From positions 248,001 to 312,000 of the forward strand of contig CAWKJU010000009.1 in NCBI GenBank assembly GCA_963849955.1: 64,000 nucleotides of DNA, in the 5' to 3' direction. Below, one piece after another: positions 43,008 through 52,369 of the stretch (position 1 is the first letter of the stretch; every line of letters begins with the position of its first letter). Under the pieces are notes generated by a model that was not told where the DNA came from, ran no database searches, and saw nothing but the letters and a program-made list of their open reading frames with translations. Source of the stretch: CAWFGW01 sp963849955 (GTDB lineage: Bacteria; Bacteroidota; Bacteroidia; Cytophagales; JAAEPT01). Made by a program: the position numbers and the translations under genes.

Positions 43008-43040
43008 CAAAGGTAAGTGAAGTTTTTTGATATTTCCAAA
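43008..43040 (-). promoter_or_regulatory. Promoter of the rtcB2-prfH operon
   Basis: On the minus strand TTTG (43040-43037), 21-nt spacer, TACCTTTG (43015-43008). This is an exact TTTG/TAnnTTTG match about 34 nt before the leader ATG. Confidence 0.75.
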
Positions 43041-43186
43041 ATAAAATTTCAACGCTAGATATTTGATTGGCTAATACTTTTAGAAGAGTCTATGATTTTA
43101 GAATAAAACGAAATATTTAAAACAGCGTAATCATGATGTATGAACCTTTGTTGGCGGCTAAAGAGTCCAAGAACAATGAATAATGG

Positions 43187-44431
43187 TTATTTAATTAAAT
43201 CAGACACAAAAGTATCCCCTAAGTCTTTCTTCAACTTTTTATTCTCATCCAGTACGCTAACATAGTGCATCTCCCCTGTTTGACCTGTCTCTAGTTCACC
43301 ATTGCCAGTTTGATACTGTCCTTTTGTGTTTCCAAGAATAGTATCTGCTTTAGGATATAACAAGATCCCTCGTTTGGCATTCCAAAGCTTATTATAGACA
43401 TAGATTTGCTTTAGGTCATCATCTGATGGTCGACCATTTAATGGTAGTTTCCATTTTGTATCTATGATATAGGTTGCGTCTCCTTTTTTTATGACAATAT
43501 CAGGCTTAACTAATTTAGACATATTGGAAGTCGATGAACTCCAGAACGTTTTCTGTTTCTGGCCATAAACAACAACTCCTTCTTCTTTATTTTTTTGAAG
43601 CGATCTTAAAATGTACTCCTCCCAAAGTTTGTTCATATCAAAAAGTAGTGCGAGCATCTTTTCATTGCCACCTGCTATATCAGGTGAATAGTTTAGCAAG
43701 ATCAATCGTGCTAATTCTAAAGCTCGGGCGTATGGTACTGTTTTTCTGTTTAAGGTAATAGCTTCTAATTGCTGTTGGGTGATTCGCTTTCGATCTAATT
43801 CGGGAAAACTAAACTGTGTACGTTTGCATTTGTCCTGCAAAAACGTCCCTTTTGTACACTGATCTACTACACACAAAGCTTCATTTAATATATAGTGTAG
43901 TTCGTGTTCGTGGTCATACACTTGGTGTGTGGTATAAAATCGTTCTTTGTGTACTAGATTTGAGCGAATGTGTGTACTGAATTCCAGTCTTCCTTTTAAC
44001 GCCTTTACATTGCCCGTTTGCTTTCGATACTTTTTAACTAACCCTGTGTGTACAAGCTGATTGATCTCATTTAAATAGAAATCAAAGTACAGGTCGAGTA
44101 AATTTAAATTTTGTTTTCGCACCAAAGCATCGCCATAGGTATCTGCATTGAGTTTCTTACACACCTTCAACATGTCGATGAGTACGGTTCTCCAATCCGT
44201 TTTTTCATCCGACTTATTGATTTTAGGAAGTATTTCTATGATTAGGTCATCAACCTGAATTACTCCTACATACTGCGAAAACCGTATCCCATTATGGATA
44301 ACCGTAAAATAGTTACCACCATGTAGTTCATTGAGTTTTATCAAGGCTTTCCAGTGTTTGTCTTCAAACCCTTTCTGCCCTACTCTCAGCGAATCATATT
44401 CATATACTGGTATCGTATCGGGTTTTGACAT
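43187..44431 (-). CDS. mcrC: McrC-type nuclease subunit of an McrBC restriction system
   Basis: 414 residues. McrC-like N-terminal DUF2357-type region (DDLIIEILPKI, WRTVLIDMLKVCKKL) and a C-terminal PD-(D/E)XK nuclease core VKPDIVIKKGDATYIIDTKWKLP, followed by DLKQIYVYNKLW. The catalytic Asp and DTK are in place. It cuts DNA when driven by McrB on modified or foreign DNA. Two nt downstream of mcrB, so co-translated. Region 43041-43186 upstream of the rtcB2 promoter holds nothing I can name. Confidence 0.92.
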   Translation of the reverse strand: MSKPDTIPVYEYDSLRVGQKGFEDKHWKALIKLNELHGGNYFTVIHNGIRFSQYVGVIQVDDLIIEILPKINKSDEKTDWRTVLIDMLKVCKKLNADTYGDALVRKQNLNLLDLYFDFYLNEINQLVHTGLVKKYRKQTGNVKALKGRLEFSTHIRSNLVHKERFYTTHQVYDHEHELHYILNEALCVVDQCTKGTFLQDKCKRTQFSFPELDRKRITQQQLEAITLNRKTVPYARALELARLILLNYSPDIAGGNEKMLALLFDMNKLWEEYILRSLQKNKEEGVVVYGQKQKTFWSSSTSNMSKLVKPDIVIKKGDATYIIDTKWKLPLNGRPSDDDLKQIYVYNKLWNAKRGILLYPKADTILGNTKGQYQTGNGELETGQTGEMHYVSVLDENKKLKKDLGDTFVSDLIK

Positions 44432-44433
44432 GA

Positions 44434-46467
44434 CTAGAACTTAATACCCTTCAAAGCTTCCTCAAACTCAACATTTGACATGTGTGAGACATTTTTCAAG
44501 TGATAAACATTACCTTCAAATGAAATATCTGCATTTATGGCAAATGCCACTGAAGAGACTTCTTTTTTGGGTTCAAAAAAACCAGCCCCAAGTACCAACT
44601 CAATTTTGCTGTAATCGCCATAAAAGTACTCCTGTAACAATGGTATTATCTTATCTGAAAAAACATCCTGTAAATCTTTAAGTGTTTCAACATTCATAAA
44701 AAAAGCATGACCAATGGTATGATCTCTATCTACTAATACTTCAATTCTGTCATTTATTACACTCAATAAATTTTGAAGATTAATCCCGTGAAAATCTACC
44801 TTTAGCTCATTTGGATCTGGTAACATTTCATGGAAAGAAAACCTTCTTCTCAAAGCAGTATCTAAGGCCTCTACACTTCGATCAGCCGTGTTCATGGTTC
44901 CTATTATGTGTACATTGGGTGGTACACTAAATGTTTTTTTTGAATATGGTAAGGTTACCGAGAGTTCATTTTTCATTCCTTCTCTCTTATCATCCTCAAT
45001 TAGCGTGATTAACTCCCCAAAAATTTGAGAAACGTTCCCCCTATTAATTTCATCAATGAATATAGCGTATTGATTACTTATGTCTTTTCTAGCCTTCAAA
45101 CATAGTTTTTTAAAAACACCATCTTCAAGAATGTAACCTACGTCATTATCAGTATCATCTAAAACAGGTTTTATACCTTCTATAAAGTCTTCATAACTAT
45201 ATGACTGATGGAAAGTAATGAATGAATACCTTTTAATTACAACATCATTCTCTTCTGTGAATCCCTTTATCTTTTCGTGTATAGCCAATAATTCTGGCGC
45301 TTGTTGTTCAATTTCAGTTTGAATAATCTCCCAATGTTTATCGTCAGTTTTATTAAAAAACTGTGGACTCGACCTTTTTGCCACTTTTACTGTTTCACAT
45401 GCATCAACTGTATGTGCTTGAAGTTGCCCCCATATTGTTGGAGTAACAGTCGTAGAATTTGATATTGAAGCTTTATATTTCACATACTCATGTTCATGAA
45501 TATCAGCGACTTTAGCTTTCCCTATTTCTAAAACAGCCAAAGCAATTACCTCCCACCATGATTTATCTACAAGTAGTGCTTTTACAAAATCGTTTTTGCT
45601 AACTGATGCTTTTTCTGAGGTGAAAAGTGGGAAATACTCCTTACTTAACTTGTATGTTTTCCCCGTACCCGGAGGACCATATAGAATTTGATTTAAAGGT
45701 ATTTTCACATCAGGTTTGTTTTCGTTCATAGCTCCCATAAGCCTCTCATAAAATGTTTCAAAATTGGGGTGATCTGATTTGTATTCTGTTATGTCTGTTA
45801 ATGTTTTAAGGACAAGGTCAAAGTCTAATTTCCAAACTCCTTTTTTAATCCATTTAACATCCCTACGCTTTTGATAGGTCTTTTTTGTTGAATCGTAATA
45901 GTAATCAGAAGTCACTTCTCCATAACCTAACAACGTACGTCTTCCTTTTTTTACGATGACAATGTCTCCAACAGACAAACCTTCTTTGAACTCATAATTT
46001 GATGTAGCGTCATTCTTTTTAGAACCATCCGTTTGTTCTAACTCCTGAAGTTTTGTAACTATTTCAGCTTTACTTGAATACTCATTTAAATCACCTAGTT
46101 CATCAAACCCTAAGCCCATCACTCCCTCATGATAAAACTCGTCCCACAAGTCAGCATTTTGCCCAGGGGCGTATAACCAATATTTCATATTTACCTTTTT
46201 TTGTCCCTTCGTGCCTTTTTTTGAAACTTGTAAACCTATTCTATTATAAAAAGCATTTGTTTGATTTCCAGCACTAAATTCGGAAGGGTTTAACTCTACT
46301 CCATTTGCAAACTTATTGGCTATTGAAAGCACATATTTTGGAGGATACTCCTCTCCTTCATATTTTAAATAGTGAGTATACGACTTACGAGAATCTGGAA
46401 CACCCTCTCTCTTAATTTCCGCAATTGCACTAAGAATATGTTCTTTGGTTATATTGTCTGGAATCAT
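44434..46467 (-). CDS. mcrB: McrB-type AAA+ GTPase with EVE-like DNA/RNA-binding domain
   Basis: 677 residues in three parts: an N-terminal helical domain (1-90, SYTHYLKYEGEEYPPKYVLSIA), an EVE/PUA-like modified-base reader (about 93-230, MKYWLYAPGQNADLWDEFYHEGVMGLG) and an AAA+ motor with Walker A YGPPGTGKTY, Walker B YAIFIDEINRGN and the sensor segment GTMNTADRSVEALDTALRRRF. The IDEINRGN and MNTADRS phrases are McrB hallmarks. It recognises modified DNA and drives McrC. EVE domains bind modified bases, so the target is probably modified phage DNA. Confidence 0.92.
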   Translation of the reverse strand: MIPDNITKEHILSAIAEIKREGVPDSRKSYTHYLKYEGEEYPPKYVLSIANKFANGVELNPSEFSAGNQTNAFYNRIGLQVSKKGTKGQKKVNMKYWLYAPGQNADLWDEFYHEGVMGLGFDELGDLNEYSSKAEIVTKLQELEQTDGSKKNDATSNYEFKEGLSVGDIVIVKKGRRTLLGYGEVTSDYYYDSTKKTYQKRRDVKWIKKGVWKLDFDLVLKTLTDITEYKSDHPNFETFYERLMGAMNENKPDVKIPLNQILYGPPGTGKTYKLSKEYFPLFTSEKASVSKNDFVKALLVDKSWWEVIALAVLEIGKAKVADIHEHEYVKYKASISNSTTVTPTIWGQLQAHTVDACETVKVAKRSSPQFFNKTDDKHWEIIQTEIEQQAPELLAIHEKIKGFTEENDVVIKRYSFITFHQSYSYEDFIEGIKPVLDDTDNDVGYILEDGVFKKLCLKARKDISNQYAIFIDEINRGNVSQIFGELITLIEDDKREGMKNELSVTLPYSKKTFSVPPNVHIIGTMNTADRSVEALDTALRRRFSFHEMLPDPNELKVDFHGINLQNLLSVINDRIEVLVDRDHTIGHAFFMNVETLKDLQDVFSDKIIPLLQEYFYGDYSKIELVLGAGFFEPKKEVSSVAFAINADISFEGNVYHLKNVSHMSNVEFEEALKGIKF

Positions 46468-46507
46468 TTTATCAAAAATAAATTCATTTTAAATATATTT
46501 ATAACGC

Positions 46508-47455
46508 TTAGGTTAACTCATCATGAATATCTTTAGTGAATTTTGACAAAGGCTGATGTAAGAAATCATCTTCATTCAATGATTTCCCAAAAATATATTC
46601 ATATACATCCTGATCACTATGAAATAAATTAGGAAAAGCTGTCTTTACTTCTTCTATATAACCATTCGGATGCAAATCTTTCTTCCTTAAAATATAATGC
46701 AACTCTCTATAATGAATAGAATATTGATCATTTAATCTAAAAAGCTCAATACTTTTACGAATTTTGCTCGCTTTTTTTGTGAACGGTGACAATAAATTCA
46801 ATTGAATATTTACACCTTCTCCACCTTTTAAACTATCGTAGGTTTTTGGAATGAAGCTAAACTTCGCATCATTACCGAACCCATCCTTGTAAGGATAAAT
46901 AAAATCTCTAAGATTTGTATCTTTATATTGTTTTGCTTTTTGGTTACATGTACCACACGATGGAATAAGATTGTAGAAATGAAACCTAAAATATGGATAC
47001 TTCGACTTACTTAAAAAATGATCAAAATCTGCTCTAAAAAACCTCTCTTTGTCTGTACCAATAGTTGATATATAATTTCTATTGCAATATGGACAACAGT
47101 GTATATCTAAAATTTTTAAGATTTCATAAGATTTCCATTTATCGTAACTGGAATAAAAAAACACCTTATCAATTGATTTTTTTAATTCACTTTTGTCATT
47201 GTTCTTCAACCAATATTCTCGCTGAAAAAGTTTAGTAAGAATCACATTATGCTTCCGAAATGAATATTCCAAGTTATTAATCAAAAAATCCTTTAAGTTA
47301 TGCTTCAAATAAAAATAAAGTGATTGACCATTTCCTACTCTATATTTCTTTAGAATAGGATACTCATTTTTTAAATTAGTTTCAACTTTCTTTTCAACAG
47401 TTCGCAAAAAGAAGCTTGATGCATCCTTGTGATTTAAATAGTTTATTTTAATCAT
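46508..47455 (-). CDS. HNH endonuclease, PtuB-like (Septu-type defense)
   Basis: 315 residues with a zinc-bound HNH core: CPYCNRNYIST, DHFLSKSKYPYFRFHFYNLIPSC and CGTCNQKAKQYK, matching the PtuB style CxxC...DHF...N...CxxCN. It overlaps the upstream ATPase gene by 4 nt (ATGA). The pair matches Septu (PtuA ATPase plus PtuB HNH), an anti-phage system also found as retron effector. No reverse transcriptase is near, so a stand-alone Septu is likely. Confidence 0.82.
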   Translation of the reverse strand: MIKINYLNHKDASSFFLRTVEKKVETNLKNEYPILKKYRVGNGQSLYFYLKHNLKDFLINNLEYSFRKHNVILTKLFQREYWLKNNDKSELKKSIDKVFFYSSYDKWKSYEILKILDIHCCPYCNRNYISTIGTDKERFFRADFDHFLSKSKYPYFRFHFYNLIPSCGTCNQKAKQYKDTNLRDFIYPYKDGFGNDAKFSFIPKTYDSLKGGEGVNIQLNLLSPFTKKASKIRKSIELFRLNDQYSIHYRELHYILRKKDLHPNGYIEEVKTAFPNLFHSDQDVYEYIFGKSLNEDDFLHQPLSKFTKDIHDELT

Positions 47456-49269
47456 TCCAATTCAGCAATTTTTTTTTGATAATATTCTTTAAGCGACTTT
47501 TTTGGGTTGTTAGAAGTTACACTATGCAGCATTTGTAAAAGTTTAGAACGTACTACATCATCACCAATAATTTCAATAAGTTTTAAAATTGATTCTTTTT
47601 CATCTACAATATTATTACTAGCCAATTGATCACCCTCGTATATTGCTTTGTGAAATTTACTAATAACATCATTAATCTTAGCCTTAGCAAATTCACCAAT
47701 TAACCCTCCTTCTAAAAAAAATGAGTCTTTATAAAGTGAATGGATATTTGCTCCAAACGTTTCTGGTTTTTCAGTTCCAGATCTCCCTAAATAAATAACG
47801 TTATCGCCTGGAATATCCGATAACATGATTGGTGAGTGAGTAGTGAAGATCATATGTACATATTGATCAACACCTCCAAATATCCAATTTATCGATTTTA
47901 GAAAATCATTCATAAATCTCTTTTGCCATTGTGGATTCAGATATGTATCAGGTTCATCGATGAGTAAGATACATTTATTGTGAAATCGATGTGAATGAAG
48001 TTTCAGCCTACTATAAATGTTAAATAGTGCAATTTCACCACTACTTAAGCCTGACCATTTAAACTTCATTAAAGAAAATGTAGAAGCCCCACTCCTTGGT
48101 TTTCCATATTTATCAATCCAATCATTTGATTCATCAAATAATTGGAAAGCTTTTTTAAGAAATTTTAAATTTTCCGCATTCACATGACCTTTCGAATCGA
48201 ATAATTCAATTACAATCGCTGTATCATCTTTTTTTCTACCTATAAATGGTGAACCAGAAAGATCATTTTTAATAGAAAAATCGGACAATTCATGTATAAA
48301 AAGATTTCTAATTTCATCTAAAACACTAGTCGAAACATTGTGTTTTTTTAGTAAATACTTAAAATCTCTATCATAATCCTTTGATTCAAATGGAATCTTT
48401 TCACCATTATTAACATCTATTTTTTCTAAATCAGATAAAACTTGATTTATATCTTTTTCTTTAAAAATTATTGCTGAAAAAAAAACCCAATTAAGTATGA
48501 ATTTTAAAGAATTACTCAAATCACCTTTTAATTTCCGTAGTCCATTTATAGTAAGTTGATTTAATCTTTTATACTGTTCTGGAGTTAGATTTTTACTCTT
48601 TGTTAGATAATTAAATGTGATTTCTATTGCTTTAGGGAGCTTAAATGGTGGACTCCCAAACAAATCTGACCCCTTCAGTTCAAAAACCTCTAATCCATTA
48701 ATTAATTCAGCAATTTTATAATCAATTACCTTCATTGATCTCAAAAAATAATCAGTTGAAAGATTAAAATAATTAGGATATGAAGAGTCTTTAGATGTAT
48801 GAAAATCAATACTCATTTCTCCATCAAAAATATTAGACAAAAAAATCACAGAAAGATCATTATGCTTATTTACAAGATGTTTCTTTTCATCTTTCAAGTT
48901 GTTAATATTTGGTTCTAATTCCTTAAAATCAGAGTTTATATTTAGCTCTATAGATTCATGGTGATATACCTCTAACTTACCATTAACCTTACAAATAAAG
49001 ACACTTACTTGTTCTGATGGAAATGTGAATTCTGAAACAATAGCGTCTAAAACACTTGTTTTCCCACTGCCATTACTTCCGACTATAGCCGTAACTTTTG
49101 TTCTTTCACCAAAAATTTCAAAAGACTCTTTTAACGAAACAAGATTTAAATTAATTTTTAATCCATTATTGTCATCCACTGTACTTTTAAAAACATAATC
49201 AGATGAAAAATTTAATTCAAGCCCCTTTTTATCATGAATATACTCACGCCATAAATACACTAACTCCAT
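47452..49269 (-). CDS. PtuA-like/AAA_21 ATPase (Septu-type defense)
   Basis: 605 residues of an ABC/SMC-like ATPase. Walker A is IVGSNGSGKTSVLDAI, the signature is KWSGLSSGEIALFNIYSRL, Walker B CILLIDEPDTYLNPQWQKRF, and the H-loop FTTHSPIMLSDIP. The ~300-residue middle is a coiled-coil/helical insertion. No TOPRIM domain is visible, which favours PtuA over OLD nucleases. It overlaps the HNH gene by 4 nt. The assembly probably senses phage infection and activates the HNH nuclease. Confidence 0.82.
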   Translation of the reverse strand: MELVYLWREYIHDKKGLELNFSSDYVFKSTVDDNNGLKINLNLVSLKESFEIFGERTKVTAIVGSNGSGKTSVLDAIVSEFTFPSEQVSVFICKVNGKLEVYHHESIELNINSDFKELEPNINNLKDEKKHLVNKHNDLSVIFLSNIFDGEMSIDFHTSKDSSYPNYFNLSTDYFLRSMKVIDYKIAELINGLEVFELKGSDLFGSPPFKLPKAIEITFNYLTKSKNLTPEQYKRLNQLTINGLRKLKGDLSNSLKFILNWVFFSAIIFKEKDINQVLSDLEKIDVNNGEKIPFESKDYDRDFKYLLKKHNVSTSVLDEIRNLFIHELSDFSIKNDLSGSPFIGRKKDDTAIVIELFDSKGHVNAENLKFLKKAFQLFDESNDWIDKYGKPRSGASTFSLMKFKWSGLSSGEIALFNIYSRLKLHSHRFHNKCILLIDEPDTYLNPQWQKRFMNDFLKSINWIFGGVDQYVHMIFTTHSPIMLSDIPGDNVIYLGRSGTEKPETFGANIHSLYKDSFFLEGGLIGEFAKAKINDVISKFHKAIYEGDQLASNNIVDEKESILKLIEIIGDDVVRSKLLQMLHSVTSNNPKKSLKEYYQKKIAELE

Positions 49270-49313
49270 ATTTCAAAATTTACAAAATCCATTTTTTACA
49301 AAACACCCTTAAA

Positions 49314-52310
49314 TCAACCACCACTAGCCGTCAACCGTTGGTACACTCTTTTCATTATTAATGCTTTTGCATCATCACCAAAGGCTTTGTCATCCATTAT
49401 TTTGGCGAATATGCCTTGATTCTGTGCCATGCGGTCTATTAGGGAATTCATTACTGCTTCTTCACCTATGTAGTTGAAGTTTTCTTCTGTGTTGGAGGTT
49501 GCTGCTTGCTGCAAGGTTTCGTTGGCTACACAGTCGGCTATTATTTGGTCGAAGAACAACTTGTCACCTTCGTTGAATTCTGTTCCGAACTTCTTGTTTA
49601 ATACTTCTACAATTTCTGATAGTAATGCTTGTTCTTCTTTTTTAGAACGAATACCTGCTTCATCCCCATTTTCTAAACCATACTCCCCTAGCGATTCTAA
49701 AAGGATGTTTTGCTCACTTATTTTCTGTAATCGGTAATACTCTAATTCTACTTCGTCACCCAATTTAAAGCGGTCGTTGTCGCCTTTGCGTGGAAGTTTT
49801 TTGAGTAGAAAGCGACAATAGGTGAAAAATTTCTCCAAGTCAACATCGCTGAATGGCATAATTTGACTTAAAAACGAGTAGGTTCTTGTAAACACTTGAA
49901 TGGCGTGTTTTAAATCATCTTGTGTGATTAGCCCAGATAGATCTGATTCTTCTGGAAGTTGCAGAAACCGTTCAACAGCAGGGTCTATGTAAGCATTTAA
50001 CTTGCCTTGGTCTGTTTTTGAAAGTAGCTTTTGTGACTTAAAAAAGACGTTACAAAAGTTGTCTATTTCTGTTTGCCATAGTATTTGAGCGCCTTCTATG
50101 GTGGTTTTTAAATCATATAACCTGTTGGGGTCAGTGGTTTCTTCTATGGAAGTTAACTCGTAATACGGTTGAAATGATTTTTGTATTTCTTCACCATCAT
50201 TGGCAAAGTCTAATACGAAAGTATCTTCTTTCCCTCGTGTGGTTCTGTTGAGCCTCGAAAGGGTTTGCACTGCCAATACACCACTCAATTTTTTATCTAC
50301 ATACATAGTATGCAGTTTCGGTTGATCGAAGCCTGTTTGGTATTTACTGGCTACTATTAAAATCTGATAATCGGGAGAATCAAAATGTTTGGGTAGCTCA
50401 CTTTCCTTTATTCCATTCACTTGTGCTTCGCTTACTCCTTCTGGGTAGATGTCTGTAATTAACTGACCTGAAAATGCAACGAGCGTGTTTATCTTGTATC
50501 CCTTTTCCTTGATGTATTTATCAAACTCTTCTTTGTAGCGTAGGGCGTGTAGTCGTGATGAACTCACCACCATTGCTTTTGCTTTCCCACCTATTTTCTT
50601 TGCAACTATTTGACGGAAATGCTCAATAATCACTTCTGTTTTTTGTGCTAAGTTATGGGGGTGTAAAGACAAGAAACGTGCGATTGCTCTAGCTGCTTGT
50701 TTTTTATTGACGTTGGGGTCTTCTTCTATTTGTTTTGAAAGCTTAAAGTAAGAATTATAGGTCGTGTAGTTTTTTAGTACATCATGTATAAACCCTTCTT
50801 CTATGGCTTGTTTCATGGAATACAAATGAAATGGTTTTGGTATTCCTGCTTCATCGGGTGTACCAAATACCTCCACTGTTTTTGGTTTTGGTGTAGCGGT
50901 AAAGGCGAAGAAACTGAGATTGTTTTGTTTGCCTCGTGCCAACATACTTGATCTTATTCCGTCTTCAGCATCTTCTTCTAAACCCGAATCTAATTCTTCT
51001 GCTTCAGCTTCTTCGAGTGTTTTGGCTGAAAGCACTTCTTTCATCTTTTTGGTTGCTTCACCGCCTTGGCTCGAATGCGCTTCATCTATAATGATGGCGT
51101 AGTTACATGCTTTTAATTCACCTATTTTCTCTAAAATGAAGGGGAATTTTTGAAGGGTGGTGATGATGATGTTTGATCCTGCGGTAATGGCATCGGCTAA
51201 CTGTTGGGACGACTTATCAATCTTCACTACTACACCGTCTTTATGCTCAAATTGGTAGATGGTGTTTTGTAGCTGTGAGTCTAACACCCGTCTATCGGTA
51301 ATAACGATAACTGAATCGAATACCCGTTCGTCTTTCTTGTTGTGAAGCGAGGATAGTCGGTAGGATAACCAAGCAATTGAATTGGATTTACCTGAACCTG
51401 CTGAATGTTGAACTAAATAGTTTTTGCCTGTGCCACTTTCTCGTGCATCTTTGGTTGCTTTTCGAACCACTTCCATTTGATGATAACGTGGGAAAATGAT
51501 AACATCTTTTTCCGCATCTATGTGTACAAACTTTCCTACGATGTCTAATAGGGAATCCTTTGTCCAAACACCTGCCTGTCCGTTAGGCTGGTACTCCCAA
51601 AGGTAGGATGTGCGGTATCCGTTTTTGTTGGGTGGGTTTCCTTTTCCGTTGTTAAAACCTTGATTAAAAGGCAAATAAAATGTGTTTTTACCTTGCAACC
51701 GAGTACTCATGTAACATTGGTCGGTATCTACTGCAAAGTGTACTAAGGCTCTTTTCTTAAATTTAAAAATGGCTTCTGATGGTTCACGGTCGTACACATA
51801 CTGCTTTTTTGCGTTGTTCACGTCTTGACCGCTAAACTGATTTTTTAACTCAATGGTACTAATCGGCAAACCATTTAACACCAACACGATATCTAATGAA
51901 TTCCTTCCTTCTTTTTGATAATAAAGCTGCCTTACAACCTTTAAATCATTTTGCTCATACAAGTCAAATGCTTCTGGGTTTAGATTACTCTCAGGTACAA
52001 AAAATGCCATTTTGAACTTTACACCATAATCGGTGAAGCCATAACGAATCACATCCAACACCCCACGACTATCCAATTCTTTAATGAGGCGTTTTAGTAC
52101 CTTTTCTTCTACCGCTGTTTTATGAATACCTTCAAGTTTAGCCCATTCCTTTGGCTGAGAAGCTTTTAAAAAATTAGTGATGTAACTAGGAAACAAACCC
52201 AGTTCAGCATCAAAATCAGCAGACAACCCTTTTGTGTAGCCACCTGACTCTAAAAGTGCTGCTTCTATGTTTTCTTCAAAAGTTAATTCGGTATGTATTC
52301 CAGTAGCCAT
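49314..52310 (-). CDS. hsdR: Type I restriction enzyme R subunit
   Basis: 998 residues. The N-terminal nuclease domain contains SLDIVLVLNGLPISTIELKN (PD-(D/E)XK type). Two helicase domains follow: Walker A NYLVQHSAGSGKSNSIAWLS, DEAH in YAIIIDEAHSSQGGEATKKM, SFFAFTATPKPKTVEVFG and the motif VI stretch VQTLSRLNRTTRGKEDTFVLDF. It translocates DNA and cuts unmodified targets with HsdM and HsdS, which are further upstream on the same strand. Length and motif order are normal. Confidence 0.95.
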   Translation of the reverse strand: MATGIHTELTFEENIEAALLESGGYTKGLSADFDAELGLFPSYITNFLKASQPKEWAKLEGIHKTAVEEKVLKRLIKELDSRGVLDVIRYGFTDYGVKFKMAFFVPESNLNPEAFDLYEQNDLKVVRQLYYQKEGRNSLDIVLVLNGLPISTIELKNQFSGQDVNNAKKQYVYDREPSEAIFKFKKRALVHFAVDTDQCYMSTRLQGKNTFYLPFNQGFNNGKGNPPNKNGYRTSYLWEYQPNGQAGVWTKDSLLDIVGKFVHIDAEKDVIIFPRYHQMEVVRKATKDARESGTGKNYLVQHSAGSGKSNSIAWLSYRLSSLHNKKDERVFDSVIVITDRRVLDSQLQNTIYQFEHKDGVVVKIDKSSQQLADAITAGSNIIITTLQKFPFILEKIGELKACNYAIIIDEAHSSQGGEATKKMKEVLSAKTLEEAEAEELDSGLEEDAEDGIRSSMLARGKQNNLSFFAFTATPKPKTVEVFGTPDEAGIPKPFHLYSMKQAIEEGFIHDVLKNYTTYNSYFKLSKQIEEDPNVNKKQAARAIARFLSLHPHNLAQKTEVIIEHFRQIVAKKIGGKAKAMVVSSSRLHALRYKEEFDKYIKEKGYKINTLVAFSGQLITDIYPEGVSEAQVNGIKESELPKHFDSPDYQILIVASKYQTGFDQPKLHTMYVDKKLSGVLAVQTLSRLNRTTRGKEDTFVLDFANDGEEIQKSFQPYYELTSIEETTDPNRLYDLKTTIEGAQILWQTEIDNFCNVFFKSQKLLSKTDQGKLNAYIDPAVERFLQLPEESDLSGLITQDDLKHAIQVFTRTYSFLSQIMPFSDVDLEKFFTYCRFLLKKLPRKGDNDRFKLGDEVELEYYRLQKISEQNILLESLGEYGLENGDEAGIRSKKEEQALLSEIVEVLNKKFGTEFNEGDKLFFDQIIADCVANETLQQAATSNTEENFNYIGEEAVMNSLIDRMAQNQGIFAKIMDDKAFGDDAKALIMKRVYQRLTASGG

Positions 52311-52369
52311 AATTTTATATTCTATTCTAAAAACATTACTCTGTTCCCTTTTAGCGTCATTTTATTAAA

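Noticed and set aside
46508..49269. Retron with Septu effector
   Set aside because: No reverse transcriptase gene or msr/msd-like structure is visible nearby.
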